Program-made: the position numbers and the translations under genes
The notes under the pieces: generated by a model
Database searches by the model: none
What the model saw: only the letters and a program-made list of their open reading frames with translations
What the model was told of the DNA's origin: nothing
Shown here: in pieces, positions 35,430 to 45,471 of the stretch
Position numbering within the stretch: the stretch's first letter is position 1
Layout of the letters: the number at the start of each line of letters is the position of its first letter
Source: Candidatus Poribacteria bacterium
GTDB lineage: Bacteria > Poribacteria > WGA-4E > WGA-3G
Assembly: GCA_022827625.1 (NCBI GenBank)
Contig: JAJEIE010000009.1
Location: forward strand, 62,001 to 126,000
Direction: 5' to 3'
Length of the DNA stretch: 64,000 bases

Positions 35430-37472
35430 ATGCAAAAAAAGTTATCAATACAACGCCCTTTTACGCGGCGCGATTTTCTCTCAACAAGTTTGAAAGCAGG
35501 CACCGCAGCCTTTACAACCCAAATCTTCCCGAAACAAAAAGCTATTGCCCAAGGACGGTATAACGTTTTATTTATCATCGTTGATGACCTACGTCCTCTG
35601 CTCGGTTGCTATGGCTACCCACAGATGCACACGCCTAATATTGATAAAATCGCTGAACGCGGAATGCTTTTCAACAGGGCTTATTGTCAATTCCCGGTTT
35701 GTAATCCTTCGCGGGCTTCTATACTTACGGGGTTGCATCCGGAAACAAATGGCGTGCTGAATAATCGAACACATTTTCGAGAGACAGTGCCGGAGGCAGT
35801 AACTTTCCCACAGCATTTTAAAACACACGGTTATCACACGCGTTCCATCGGTAAAATTGTACACGGTCCCAAAACTTTCGCGGATTTCCAGGCTCAACTT
35901 TCATGGAGCGTTCCAATTTGGAGGGCAAAATTACCACCATACAGTGGGATCCCTTCTTGGCAGGCGCTCGATGTTGAGGATGACGCACTCAGAGACGGTC
36001 AAATCGCGAAGCAGGCTATCAAGACTTTAGAGGAAATTCAGGATCTACAGTTCCTTCTTGCCGTTGGGTTTCGCAAACCGCACATGCCTTTTCACGCCCC
36101 GACAAAATACTACGACTTGTATGAGACACCAATCTTCAAAGATGTCCCATCTGTAGCACCAAACTCGAAAAATGAAATAAGACAGTATTATTCAGATATC
36201 CCTCCTGGAAATGTCCCGTTTTCTGAGGAGCAAACGTTAGCGTTAATTCGCGGGTATGCTGCATCAATAAGCTATATGGATGCACAAGTCGGCCGGGTCT
36301 TAGATCAATTAGATACACTTAGACTCACGGAAAAGACAGTGATTATTTTTGTAGGTGACCACGGGTTTCATCTTGGCGAACATGGAACATGGGCTAAGAG
36401 AACCCCTTTTGAAGTCTCTCTCCATTCACCGTTGATTGTTAACTTCCCCGGGCAGGCCCCCACTGGCGTTAAAACAGATGCCCTCGTCGAACTCGTTGAC
36501 ATCTATCCAACGCTCTGCGATCTGTGTCAACTCCCCACTCCTCCGCAACTGGAAGGTATCAGCATGGTCCCAGTACTTCGTCAACCGACACGCCCGTGGA
36601 AAACCGCTGCCTTTAGCAGAATTGATGGGAAACACTCCATGCGCACGGAGCAATACCGATATACTGAGTACGGATACAAAGGTGTGTACGGCAGAGTACT
36701 TTACGATTATGAGACTGACCCAGACGAAACCGTCAATATTGCTAATCTTCCAGAAAACAGAAAACTCGTTGCCCGCCTCAGAGAGCAGCTGCACGCTGGG
36801 TGGCGCGCAGCGTTGCCAGATGCCTCCGAACAGATCCACGCACCGAAAACGTTGGTGTGGGATGTAAATAACGATCATGTTGTTGATATCCAAGACCTTA
36901 TCTTGGTTTCAAGTAGTTTTGGTGTCTCAACCCCAGAACACCCCAAAGTAGATGTCAACAAAGATGGGAGCGTTGACATCATCGACCTGCTTCTGGTTGC
37001 CGCACATTTTGGTAAATCCAGTGATCCCACTGCCCCACCAGCACGCCCTAACATTCATCCAGAACATCTGAGCAGCATAGAAGAATGGTTGACTGAAGCA
37101 CGCAGGATAGATGACGGCTCAGACCTTTTTCGACGGGGCATTGCGAACTTAGAACTCCTGATTAAAACAGCCTCACCTACAGAAACCGTGCTCTTGCCTA
37201 ACTATCCAAATCCTTTTAATCCTGAGACGTGGATCCCTTATGATTTGGCAGAAGATGCAGAGGTCTCTATTCATATCTATAACGCAAAAGGTGAATCTAT
37301 TCGGCGATTATCCCTGGGTTTCCAGACTGCTGGTCCCTATCGCACCCCATCTCGTGCTGTGTACTGGGATGGGCGGAATACGTCTGGCGAAATTACAGCG
37401 AGTGGGCTCTATTTTTATACGCTCCAGGCTGGAGATTTCAAAAAAACACGTCAAATGGTAATTATAAAATGA
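35430..37472 (+). CDS. Tat-exported sulfatase 1 with dockerin and C-terminal sorting-like domain
   Basis: A 680-residue type I sulfatase similar to iduronate-2-sulfatases. The Tat signal has FTRRDFLSTS (11-20). The metal-site DDLRPLLGCYG (52-62) and sulfatase signature CNPSR (91-95), with Cys91 as the formylglycine precursor, are intact, as is VGDHGFHLGEHG. After about residue 470 come two dockerin-like loops (DVNNDHVVDIQDL, DVNKDGSVDIIDL), then the NYPNPFNPETWIPYDLAED domain. It probably removes sulfate from extracellular polysaccharide. It needs a formylglycine-generating enzyme or anSME encoded elsewhere. Confidence 0.93.
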   Translation: MQKKLSIQRPFTRRDFLSTSLKAGTAAFTTQIFPKQKAIAQGRYNVLFIIVDDLRPLLGCYGYPQMHTPNIDKIAERGMLFNRAYCQFPVCNPSRASILTGLHPETNGVLNNRTHFRETVPEAVTFPQHFKTHGYHTRSIGKIVHGPKTFADFQAQLSWSVPIWRAKLPPYSGIPSWQALDVEDDALRDGQIAKQAIKTLEEIQDLQFLLAVGFRKPHMPFHAPTKYYDLYETPIFKDVPSVAPNSKNEIRQYYSDIPPGNVPFSEEQTLALIRGYAASISYMDAQVGRVLDQLDTLRLTEKTVIIFVGDHGFHLGEHGTWAKRTPFEVSLHSPLIVNFPGQAPTGVKTDALVELVDIYPTLCDLCQLPTPPQLEGISMVPVLRQPTRPWKTAAFSRIDGKHSMRTEQYRYTEYGYKGVYGRVLYDYETDPDETVNIANLPENRKLVARLREQLHAGWRAALPDASEQIHAPKTLVWDVNNDHVVDIQDLILVSSSFGVSTPEHPKVDVNKDGSVDIIDLLLVAAHFGKSSDPTAPPARPNIHPEHLSSIEEWLTEARRIDDGSDLFRRGIANLELLIKTASPTETVLLPNYPNPFNPETWIPYDLAEDAEVSIHIYNAKGESIRRLSLGFQTAGPYRTPSRAVYWDGRNTSGEITASGLYFYTLQAGDFKKTRQMVIIK

Positions 37473-39538
37473 AAAAAACAACGCAACACGGAATACAATT
37501 ACGCGCCTTTAGCCGACGCGATTTTCTCTCAACGAGTTTGAAAGCAGGCACCGCAGCCTTTACAACAAATCTATTTCCCAAACTCGGTGCCAGAGCCGAA
37601 GGGCAATACAATGTGTTATTCATCATTGCTGATGACCTGCGGCCCCTGCTCGGGTGCTACGGACATCCACAGATGCACACACCCAACATAGACACCTTAG
37701 CCCAACGCGGCACACTTTTCAATCGTGCCTACTGTCAGTACCCGCTCTGCAGTCCCTCCCGGACTTCAATGATAACAGGATTACGCCCGGAAACAACGGG
37801 AGTCCAAAATAATTCAGCGGATTTTCGGCAGAAATTGCCGGACGTAGTAACACTCCCCCAGCATTTCAAAACACACGGATATCATACACAATCTGTCGGT
37901 AGAGTCCTTCATCTGCCAACACTCCAAGACGATAAAAACTCATGGAGCAGCCCATCCTGGCGGCCTGCGTGGGTCCCTTACGATAAAGAGACGACTCCAT
38001 CTTGGCAGGCACTTGATGCTGAAGACGATGAACTCAGAGATGGAAAAGCTGCAAAGCGCGCAGTCGAAGTTTTGAAGGAAATACACAATACGCAGTTTTT
38101 TCTTGCTCTCGGTTTCTATAAACCGCATCTGCCCCTACAAGCTCCAAAGAAGTACTATGAATTATACAAAGATGCAAACTTCAGTCTCCCAGCCTCCTCC
38201 GATCCACCCGACGCTGTCCCAGCCATTGCCAGTGGTTGGTCAGAACCGATCAGAGAATTCCAAGATATTCCCGATAGCGGTCCGCTTCCGGATGAGAAAA
38301 TGTTAGAAGTAATTCAGGCGTATGCCGCATCAGTTAGCTATATAGATGCACAGATCGGACGCGTCCTTAGTCAATTAGATGCCCTTAACCTCACTGAGAG
38401 GACAGTTATCGTGTTTGCAGGCGACCACGGGTTTCATCTTGGAGAACATGGAAAATGGCGAAAGAAGACGCTTTTCGAGGCTTCTCTCCACTCACCCCTG
38501 ATTATTAGCGTTCCAGGGCAGACGCATCAAGATGTGAAAACGGATGCCCTCGTCGAACTCGTTGACATCTATCCAACATTGTGTGACACTTGCCGACTTC
38601 CGACCCCTTCGCAATTAGAAGGCCTGAGTCTGATGCCCGTCATTCGGCAACCGACCCGTCCGTGGAAAACGGCTACTTTTAGCAAACTGAACTCTGGACG
38701 ATCTATGCGGACAGCACAATATCGCTACACGGAGTGGGGAAATGGCGGAAGACTTGGACGAGAACTTTACGATTATTATTCCGATCCAGATGAAACCGCT
38801 AATATTGCCAATCTTCCTGAAAATGAAAAACTCGTAGCAGATCTCAGCCAACAGCTGCACGCTGGATGGCGAGCAGCATTGCCGGAGTTATCCAGACAAA
38901 TCCACCCTTCAAAAACGTTACCGTGGGATATAAACAACGATGGCGTTGTTGATAACTACGATCTCATTTTAGTGGCCGAAAACTATGATAGAAAAAACCC
39001 AACACACCCGAAAACTGATGTCAATAAAGACGGTCAGGTGGATATTACTGATTTACTTCTTGTCGCATCGCACTTCGGTGAATCCGTCAATCCAGAGGCA
39101 CCAGCAGCCGACTTCAAGATCCCTCCAGCGCATCTCAGTTTAGTGGAAGGCTGGCTCACCGAAGCACGCTTGGCAGATGATGGTTCCGATGTCTTTCAAC
39201 AAGGAATAGCCGTATTAGAACAACTCATCAACGTCTCTTCACTTACAAAAACGACGCTCTTACCTAACTATCCCAATCCTTTCAATCCGGAGACATGGAT
39301 CCCTTATGATTTGGCAGAAGATGCGGAGGTCCATATCCATATCCATAACCTAAAAGGGGAATCTATCCGAGAACTCTCTCTCGGTTTCCAGCCTGCCGGT
39401 ACCTACCGAACGCAGACACGCGCGGCACACTGGGATGGCCGTAATTCCATGGGTGAACCCGTGGCAAGTGGCATCTATTTTTATACATTCCAGGCAGGAT
39501 CCTTCAAAGCGATCCGCCAAATGGTAATTATAAAATAA
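37469..39538 (+). CDS. Tat-exported sulfatase 2 with dockerin and C-terminal sorting-like domain
   Basis: 689 residues, paralogue of its neighbours. Tat motif FSRRDFLSTS, signature CSPSR with Cys94 as formylglycine precursor, AGDHGFHLGEHGKW, dockerin-like DINNDGVVDNYDL and DVNKDGQVDITDL, and the C-terminal NYPNPFNPETWIPYDLAED domain. The ATG overlaps the preceding stop by four bases (ATGA), so sulfatases 1 and 2 are coupled. A ~120-bp block near 38520-38637 is almost identical in sulfatase 3. Substrate is likely a sulfated uronic-acid polysaccharide by family resemblance; not provable here. Confidence 0.93.
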   Translation: MKKTTQHGIQLRAFSRRDFLSTSLKAGTAAFTTNLFPKLGARAEGQYNVLFIIADDLRPLLGCYGHPQMHTPNIDTLAQRGTLFNRAYCQYPLCSPSRTSMITGLRPETTGVQNNSADFRQKLPDVVTLPQHFKTHGYHTQSVGRVLHLPTLQDDKNSWSSPSWRPAWVPYDKETTPSWQALDAEDDELRDGKAAKRAVEVLKEIHNTQFFLALGFYKPHLPLQAPKKYYELYKDANFSLPASSDPPDAVPAIASGWSEPIREFQDIPDSGPLPDEKMLEVIQAYAASVSYIDAQIGRVLSQLDALNLTERTVIVFAGDHGFHLGEHGKWRKKTLFEASLHSPLIISVPGQTHQDVKTDALVELVDIYPTLCDTCRLPTPSQLEGLSLMPVIRQPTRPWKTATFSKLNSGRSMRTAQYRYTEWGNGGRLGRELYDYYSDPDETANIANLPENEKLVADLSQQLHAGWRAALPELSRQIHPSKTLPWDINNDGVVDNYDLILVAENYDRKNPTHPKTDVNKDGQVDITDLLLVASHFGESVNPEAPAADFKIPPAHLSLVEGWLTEARLADDGSDVFQQGIAVLEQLINVSSLTKTTLLPNYPNPFNPETWIPYDLAEDAEVHIHIHNLKGESIRELSLGFQPAGTYRTQTRAAHWDGRNSMGEPVASGIYFYTFQAGSFKAIRQMVIIK
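38518..38637 (+). repeat. Sulfatase coding block nearly identical to 40601-40720
   Basis: From AGACGCATCAAGATGTGAAA to GGCCTGAGTCTGATGCCC with about one difference, far higher identity than the surrounding coding sequence. Confidence 0.75.
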
Positions 39539-39550
39539 AGGAAGCAACCA

Positions 39551-41617
39551 ATGAAAAAAATAGCCCGACAGGGAACATTCACGCAACCTTTTAGTCGCCG
39601 CGATTTCCTTTCAACGAGTTTAAAAGCAGGTGCAGCTGCCTTTACCACTGGGCTGTTTCCTAAACTTTCTGTTAATGCCCAAAAGCCCGACAACATACTA
39701 TTCATTATTGCTGATGACCTGCGGCCCCTGCTCGGATGCTATGGGTATCCACAGATGCACACACCCAATATTGATGCCTTAGCCCAACGCGGCACACTTT
39801 TCAATCGAGCATATTGCCAATATCCTTTGTGCAATCCATCTCGGACATCAATCCTTACTGGGTTAAGACCCGAAACAACAAGGACACTTTCTAACTCAGC
39901 AATATTTCGGGAGGAGTTCCCGAACATTGTGACCCTCCCACAACACTTTAAAGCACACAGTTATCATACACAATCTGTCGGTAAAGTTTTCCATAGACAG
40001 GACGAGAAGGATGATCCTGCCTCGTGGAGCGTGCCTTCCTGGACAAAGTCAGCTTACTATAAGCGGGAAGAACTTCCTACTTGGCAAGCCCTTGATATCA
40101 AAGACGATGAACTTCCAGACGGGAAAACTGCCAAGCGCACAGTCGAAGTTTTGAAGGAAATTCAAAACGCACAGTTTTTTCTTGCCGTCGGTTTCTATAG
40201 GCCACATCTGCCCTTTTATGCACCAAAGAAGTATTACGAATTCTACGAAAATAAAAACTTCAATCTGCCATCCCCTTCCAGTCTTCCCCAGGGTACCCCC
40301 GCTGCCGTCAGCAGCAAGTTAGGAGAGGCATCAAACTTCCAAGATGTTCCTGACAGCGGCCCCCTTTCAGACGCGAAAGCGTTGGAATTGATTCGGGCGT
40401 ATGCTGCATCAGTGAGTTATGTTGATGCTCAAGTCGGACGAGTTCTAAACCAGTTAGACGCGCTGAGGTTAACTGAAAGAACAGTTATTGTTTTTGCGGG
40501 AGACCACGGATTTCACCTTGGGGAGCAGGGAAAATGGGGAAAGAACACTCTTTTTGAAACCTCCCTCCGCTCCCCGCTGATTGTTAGCGTCCCAAGGCAG
40601 ACGCATCAAGATGTGAAAACGGATGCCCTCGTCGAACTCGTTGACATCTATCCAACATTGTGTGACACTTGCCGACTTCCGACACCTTCGCAATTAGAAG
40701 GCCTGAGTCTGATGCCCATCATTCAGCAACCAGCACGTCCATGGAAAACTGCTGCTTTCAGCCAAACTGGAAACGCCAATTCTATACGAACGGAACGATA
40801 CCGATATACCGAATGGGGACACAAGGGATGGCTGGGGATAGAACTTTACGATTACGAGGCGGATCTAAACGAGACCGTCAATGTCGCACATCTACCCGAA
40901 AACGCGAAACTTGTTGCAGCTCTCAGCAAGCAGCTGCACGCCGGATGGCAAGCAGCTCTCCCGAATAAAACAGAATACACCTCCGCTAAACAAACTTTAC
41001 CTTGGGACATCAACAGCGACGGCATTGTTGATAGCCACGATCTCGTTTTAGTGTCTGAAAACTATGGCACAAAAAACCCAGCACATCCTAAAATTGACGT
41101 GAATAAAGATGGTTCCGTTGATATCATTGACCTGCTTATCGTCGCAGTGCACTTCGGCGAATCCGGTGATTTAGCGGCACCGCCAACACATACCAAGATC
41201 CTGCCACAACACCTCAGCTTAGTAGATGGTTGGATTACTGAAGCCCGGTTAGCAGACGACGGTTCCCACATCTTTCGTCTCGGCGTTGCAGCCTTAGAAA
41301 ATCTGCTGAGTAACGCAGCCCCGCAAAAAACGGCACTGTTACCGAACTATCCAAATCCTTTTAACCCAGAGACATGGATCCCTTATGATTTGGCAGAAGA
41401 CGTAGAGGTCCACATCCATATCCATAACCTAAAAGGGGAATCTATCCGAGAACTCTCTCTCGGTTTCCAAACCGCCGGCACTTATCGGACCCGAACACGC
41501 GCGGCATACTGGGATGGTCGTAATTCTACCGGTGAACCCGTGGCAAGTGGTGTCTATTTGTACACACTCCAAGCAGGGAAAACCAAAATCGCACGTCAAA
41601 TGGTGCTTCTCAAATAG
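39551..41617 (+). CDS. Tat-exported sulfatase 3 with dockerin and C-terminal sorting-like domain
   Basis: 688 residues with the same architecture: FSRRDFLSTS Tat signal, CNPSR with Cys94, AGDHGFHLGEQGKW, dockerin-like DINSDGIVDSHDL and DVNKDGSVDIIDL, then NYPNPFNPETWIPYDLAED. It starts 12 bases after sulfatase 2 with AAGGAAG upstream. Differences in the lid regions (residues 135-160 and 230-265) suggest different substrate preference from the other two. Confidence 0.93.
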   Translation: MKKIARQGTFTQPFSRRDFLSTSLKAGAAAFTTGLFPKLSVNAQKPDNILFIIADDLRPLLGCYGYPQMHTPNIDALAQRGTLFNRAYCQYPLCNPSRTSILTGLRPETTRTLSNSAIFREEFPNIVTLPQHFKAHSYHTQSVGKVFHRQDEKDDPASWSVPSWTKSAYYKREELPTWQALDIKDDELPDGKTAKRTVEVLKEIQNAQFFLAVGFYRPHLPFYAPKKYYEFYENKNFNLPSPSSLPQGTPAAVSSKLGEASNFQDVPDSGPLSDAKALELIRAYAASVSYVDAQVGRVLNQLDALRLTERTVIVFAGDHGFHLGEQGKWGKNTLFETSLRSPLIVSVPRQTHQDVKTDALVELVDIYPTLCDTCRLPTPSQLEGLSLMPIIQQPARPWKTAAFSQTGNANSIRTERYRYTEWGHKGWLGIELYDYEADLNETVNVAHLPENAKLVAALSKQLHAGWQAALPNKTEYTSAKQTLPWDINSDGIVDSHDLVLVSENYGTKNPAHPKIDVNKDGSVDIIDLLIVAVHFGESGDLAAPPTHTKILPQHLSLVDGWITEARLADDGSHIFRLGVAALENLLSNAAPQKTALLPNYPNPFNPETWIPYDLAEDVEVHIHIHNLKGESIRELSLGFQTAGTYRTRTRAAYWDGRNSTGEPVASGVYLYTLQAGKTKIARQMVLLK
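40601..40720 (+). repeat. Sulfatase coding block nearly identical to 38518-38637
   Basis: Partner block in sulfatase 3; encodes VELVDIYPTLCDTCRLPTPS and its flanks. Confidence 0.75.
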
Positions 41618-41632
41618 GACAAACTGAAAAAT

Positions 41633-43294
41633 ATGAAGACCTTACATGCCAGGTTCATCGTTTTCGTCACCATGTTAGTCCTGGCCTCCCCGTTCACTCA
41701 AGCCGCTTCACTTATTAACGTACCACTTAAATCGGAGCTTTCTGATTTTAACCGTGAAACCTATCGTTTCATTCATCGTTTACTTAATAAGAGGGTTTTG
41801 CCCGGTATATCGCGCGGGTCGTTACCACTCACCCGCAAACAGGTTGTGTCTTATCTCTTGGAAGTACATCAGAAACAAAAAAACGGCGAAATCACACTCA
41901 GCACTATCGACCAAGAACGGCTAAACACACTTTTAGCATTTTACCGGGAAGCCCGCGAGTTTTCAAATAAGCGTCAGCAAAATAGCGATCAGCAGAATGG
42001 CGGACGGTTGCACGTGATGACCCTTGCAGGCGATGACTATCGCTTCTCTTTCGATCTCAGGGGCTCACAACAGGTCATTACACACCTCGTTGATAACCTA
42101 TCGGATGAGCAGCCCGTTGAAGGGAACATGCTTGTTACAACGCTCTATCCACACCTTTATGGACAAGCTGGCGAAACTTTCGCTTTTACGACTGATATAG
42201 CACATAGATTCGTATACGGCGAAATTTTTGACGATTTCTTTCCGGATGAAACAAAAATTAGGCAGGCGGAGGGTAGACTCAAAAATCGAACGGCAATTAA
42301 TGCTTATCTGAAATTTAACTTACCGTGGTTTGAACTGCAGCTTGGACAAGAGACGCTTCAATGGGGACCCGGCTACCACGATAGCCTCCTAATCTCCAAA
42401 AATCCGTTAGCCATGGACATGATCAAGTTGCAAGCGAATTATGGATCTGTCACCTTTACCGCATTTACCGGTATATTAGAGGATATGGCGGAGGATATTA
42501 ACGATAAGTATATTTCGGGACACAGAGTTGAAGGGTATTTCTGGGATAGGTTCGGCTTCGGCATCTCTGAAGTCGTCGTCTACGGCAACCGTTTTGAGCC
42601 GGGGTATCTCAACCCAGTCAATATCTATCTCATCAACGAACAGCCGATCTCACGTGCCGATGGTCGTGTCGGTGGCAGCGGCGACAACGTTCTCATGAGC
42701 GTAGATATGCGATTCCGTCCGGTAGACGATTTTGAAATTTACGGCGAACTGATGGTTGATGACGGGAACCCAGCGGCGAATTTTAAACATTGGGATACAA
42801 AGTTTGGTATCCTCGGTGGCATATACCTTACAGATCCTTTCGGTATTCCAAATACCGATCTCCATGCCGAGTATGCCTTTATCAACCAATACGCGTATAC
42901 GCATGTGAATCCGGTAAATGTCTACAAACACTTTACCACACCGATTGGACATCAAATCGGTTCCGACGCTGACAACCTATGGTTAGAACTGCGTCACCGG
43001 TGGACAGATAGACTTGAAACGGTTTTCGGCTATGAATTAGAACGCCACGGGTCAGGCAACATTGATAAGGAACACCCGCCCGAGGCGCCGAAAGATGATG
43101 TATGGACACCCTTGTCGGGAATTACACAAAGCGAACATCGTTTGTCAGTCGGTGCCAACTGGGTCGTGATTGGAAAATACTCACTCTATGCAGAATGGGC
43201 GCGGGTCTGGCGACGGAACTGGGGAAATCGCTGGGATGTATACGAAAACGCAAATGAAATCGAAGCCAAATTTCTCACTCGAATTCCGTGGTAA
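41633..43294 (+). CDS. Wzi-like capsule assembly outer-membrane protein
   Basis: 553 residues with a signal peptide (to about SPFTQA, residue 24), a short helical N-terminal part with a protease-like pro-region look (LPLTRKQVVSYLLEV), and then beta-barrel strands including LQLGQETLQWGPGYHDSLL and LELRHRWTDRLETVFGYE. The WGPG motif is typical of Wzi-related proteins that hold or organise capsule at the surface. The C-terminus ends in an aromatic Trp. It follows the sulfatases by 15 bases, tying them to the exopolysaccharide locus. Confidence 0.78.
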   Translation: MKTLHARFIVFVTMLVLASPFTQAASLINVPLKSELSDFNRETYRFIHRLLNKRVLPGISRGSLPLTRKQVVSYLLEVHQKQKNGEITLSTIDQERLNTLLAFYREAREFSNKRQQNSDQQNGGRLHVMTLAGDDYRFSFDLRGSQQVITHLVDNLSDEQPVEGNMLVTTLYPHLYGQAGETFAFTTDIAHRFVYGEIFDDFFPDETKIRQAEGRLKNRTAINAYLKFNLPWFELQLGQETLQWGPGYHDSLLISKNPLAMDMIKLQANYGSVTFTAFTGILEDMAEDINDKYISGHRVEGYFWDRFGFGISEVVVYGNRFEPGYLNPVNIYLINEQPISRADGRVGGSGDNVLMSVDMRFRPVDDFEIYGELMVDDGNPAANFKHWDTKFGILGGIYLTDPFGIPNTDLHAEYAFINQYAYTHVNPVNVYKHFTTPIGHQIGSDADNLWLELRHRWTDRLETVFGYELERHGSGNIDKEHPPEAPKDDVWTPLSGITQSEHRLSVGANWVVIGKYSLYAEWARVWRRNWGNRWDVYENANEIEAKFLTRIPW

Positions 43295-43407
43295 GTTTGA
43301 ATAGCAAGTTTCGGCTTGCAAGCTGCACGAAAAAATGAAGATTTATCGTCACCGAATCATCAAAAGGCATAAAGTGTTGCGCATAGGCTATCCGTCGTTA
43401 AAAGAAA

Positions 43408-43437
43408 TTGGACTTTCGCACCTAAAGTGAGTATAAT
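43408..43437 (+). promoter_or_regulatory. Sigma-70-type promoter for the DUF1972 glycosyltransferase
   Basis: TTGGAC (43408-43413), 18 bases, TATAAT (43432-43437), followed by heptamer repeats in the leader. Confidence 0.6.
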
Positions 43438-43448
43438 ATATACATAAT

Positions 43449-43560
43449 GGCTGTTAGTTGTCAGTCGTCAGTTGTCGGTTAACCCTTGTGGCGATTGCGT
43501 TTTGGTTTCCTACCACCAAACCTCTCTTGTCTGAAAACCGATAATCGATAACTATTAAGA
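43449..43560 (+). repeat. Heptamer-phased repeat pair in the leader of the glycosyltransferase
   Basis: First arm TGTTAGT-TGTCAGT-CGTCAGT-TGTCGGT (43449-43485). Second arm AACCGAT-AATCGAT-AACTATT (about 43534-43558), roughly the inverse. About 50 bases separate them. Confidence 0.65.
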
Positions 43561-43574
43561 GGTAAAACGCAAGG

Positions 43575-44693
43575 ATGAGAATTCGGGTATTGGGTATACG
43601 CGGGCTCCCTGCCACCTATAGTGGTCTGGAAACTATTATGGGTGAACTCGCTCCCCGCTGGGTAGAAGCCGGACATGAAGTCATCGTTTACTGTCGTAAG
43701 GCACTCTTCAAAGAGAGACCGGCGGAATGGAAGGGCATCAAACTCGTTTACCTACCGAGTATAGAACATAAGATGTTCAGTACCCTCAGCCATAGTTTTC
43801 TGGCAACCCTGCACGCCTCATTTGCAGCATCGGACGTTATTCTAACATGGAATGCAGGTAACGGTCCCTTCGGATGGTTCTTCCGTATCGCAGGTAAAAC
43901 TGCCGTTATCAATGTTGACGGAATGGAGTGGTTACGTCCAAAATGGAAAGGGATCGGTGCCATCTACTTCAAATGGGCGGCAAAAATGGCAACCGCTGCA
44001 TTCCCAGTCGTGATTACTGACGCTTCTGAAATGAAGCGACTCTACCTTGAAGAACTCGGCGCAGAAACAACGTATATCGCTTACGGTGCTAACATCGAAC
44101 CCTCAGCGCATCCAGAAATTTTGGAGACTTACGGGCTTGAATCCCGAAACTATTATCTCATCGCCAGTCGGCTTGTCCCTGACAACAACGCCGACCTGAT
44201 CTTACAGGCATTCGTTGATTCAAAAAGCCAAAAGCAACTCGCCATAGCAGGGGGTGCTGATTACAAAGGCAATAAACTCGAAAACGAATTCTTAGATAAA
44301 TTGAAAAGTATTGCCAACGAAAACGTCAAGTTTCTCGGACACATTGACGATTCCGAACACATTAAAGAACTTCACCACCACTGCTTCGCCTATATTCACG
44401 GCCACCAGTTCGGAGGCATCAACCCTTCGATTCTTAAGGCGTTAGGTTTCTCCAACTGTATTCTGGCACTGAATACACCTTTCAACGATGAAGTCCTTGA
44501 AGGCGGGCATTACGGTGTACTCTTTGATAAAAACGTCGAATCGCTAAAAGAAAAAATCCTAACTTTAGAACAAAACCCAGAGATGGTCGAAAATTTTCGA
44601 CACCGTGCCCCGGAACAGATACGAAAACGATTCAATTGGGAAAACATCGCCCAACAATACCTTGATGTCTTTGAACAACTCCAGCAGAACTAA
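43575..44693 (+). CDS. DUF1972 glycosyltransferase (GT4, rhamnosyltransferase-like)
   Basis: A 372-residue GT-B enzyme whose N-terminus MRIRVLGIRGLPATYSGLET is diagnostic of the DUF1972 family, often annotated as rhamnosyltransferase. The C-terminal half has YYLIASRLVPDNNADLILQA and HGHQFGGINPSILKAL (donor site). It probably adds a sugar to the lipid-linked repeat primed by the next gene's product 54 bases downstream. Confidence 0.9.
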   Translation: MRIRVLGIRGLPATYSGLETIMGELAPRWVEAGHEVIVYCRKALFKERPAEWKGIKLVYLPSIEHKMFSTLSHSFLATLHASFAASDVILTWNAGNGPFGWFFRIAGKTAVINVDGMEWLRPKWKGIGAIYFKWAAKMATAAFPVVITDASEMKRLYLEELGAETTYIAYGANIEPSAHPEILETYGLESRNYYLIASRLVPDNNADLILQAFVDSKSQKQLAIAGGADYKGNKLENEFLDKLKSIANENVKFLGHIDDSEHIKELHHHCFAYIHGHQFGGINPSILKALGFSNCILALNTPFNDEVLEGGHYGVLFDKNVESLKEKILTLEQNPEMVENFRHRAPEQIRKRFNWENIAQQYLDVFEQLQQN

Positions 44694-44746
44694 TTAGAGC
44701 GACACACATTATATCGAAGATTATACTGTAATTAGAGGAATTAACT

Positions 44747-45463
44747 ATGCCATTCCTATCAAGAAACATAGAGCCGATAGGAAACGATGTAGGCGAAAGT
44801 CAGAGGCATCAAGATGACAGCTTAACAGCAAGTTTTGGCTCGCAAGCTTCGCCAAAAATACGACAAACAGGAACCCCAGTGGAACGACTCTCCTCTTTCT
44901 ACGCAAGGCGTGGCAAATATTTGTTTGATGCTATCGCATCATTTTTCCTCATCATTCTTTTTGCCCCGCTGATGGTGCTAATTGCGATTCTCATCAAATT
45001 AACCTCGCATGGACCCGTCTTCTTCTCTCACAAGCGGGTCGGGCTAAACAACGAACTGTTTGTCATTCACAAGTTTCGGAGTCTTCATATCGACACCCCC
45101 TCTTATTCAGAAAAACCGGGTTCAACGGACGATAAACGCATCGCGCCGTTCGGTAAATGGCTCCGCAAAACGAGTTTAGATGAACTCCCCCAACTTTTTA
45201 ACGTGCTCAAGGGTGAAATGAGCCTTGTCGGACCGCGTCCAGAGATGCCTTTCCTCGCTGAGAATTATGAAGCTTGGGAAAATCAACGCCACCATGTCCG
45301 ACCCGGGATGACAGGACTCTGGCAGCTCAGCCCACGTCGTCAAGGCACAATCCGAGACGGGATCTCTGTTGATCTTGAATATATTGAGAATCTATCCTTC
45401 TGGAACGATTTCAAAATACTGATTCGCACTTTCAAAGTTTTTTGGGACAACAACACCTACTAA
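44747..45463 (+). CDS. Bacterial sugar transferase, priming enzyme (WcaJ/PglC-like)
   Basis: A 238-residue polyprenyl-phosphate sugar-1-phosphate transferase. One membrane segment (FDAIASFFLIILFAPLMVLI) precedes the catalytic motifs KRVGLNNELFVIHKFRS, KTSLDELPQLFNVLKGEMSL, VGPRPEMP and RPGMTGLWQLSPR. It lacks the extra N-terminal membrane domain of full WcaJ, so it is the short PglC-type form, with an odd 45-residue hydrophilic N-terminus. GAGGAA precedes the start. It begins repeat-unit synthesis on undecaprenyl phosphate. Confidence 0.93.
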   Translation: MPFLSRNIEPIGNDVGESQRHQDDSLTASFGSQASPKIRQTGTPVERLSSFYARRGKYLFDAIASFFLIILFAPLMVLIAILIKLTSHGPVFFSHKRVGLNNELFVIHKFRSLHIDTPSYSEKPGSTDDKRIAPFGKWLRKTSLDELPQLFNVLKGEMSLVGPRPEMPFLAENYEAWENQRHHVRPGMTGLWQLSPRRQGTIRDGISVDLEYIENLSFWNDFKILIRTFKVFWDNNTY

Positions 45464-45471
45464 CCCACCAA

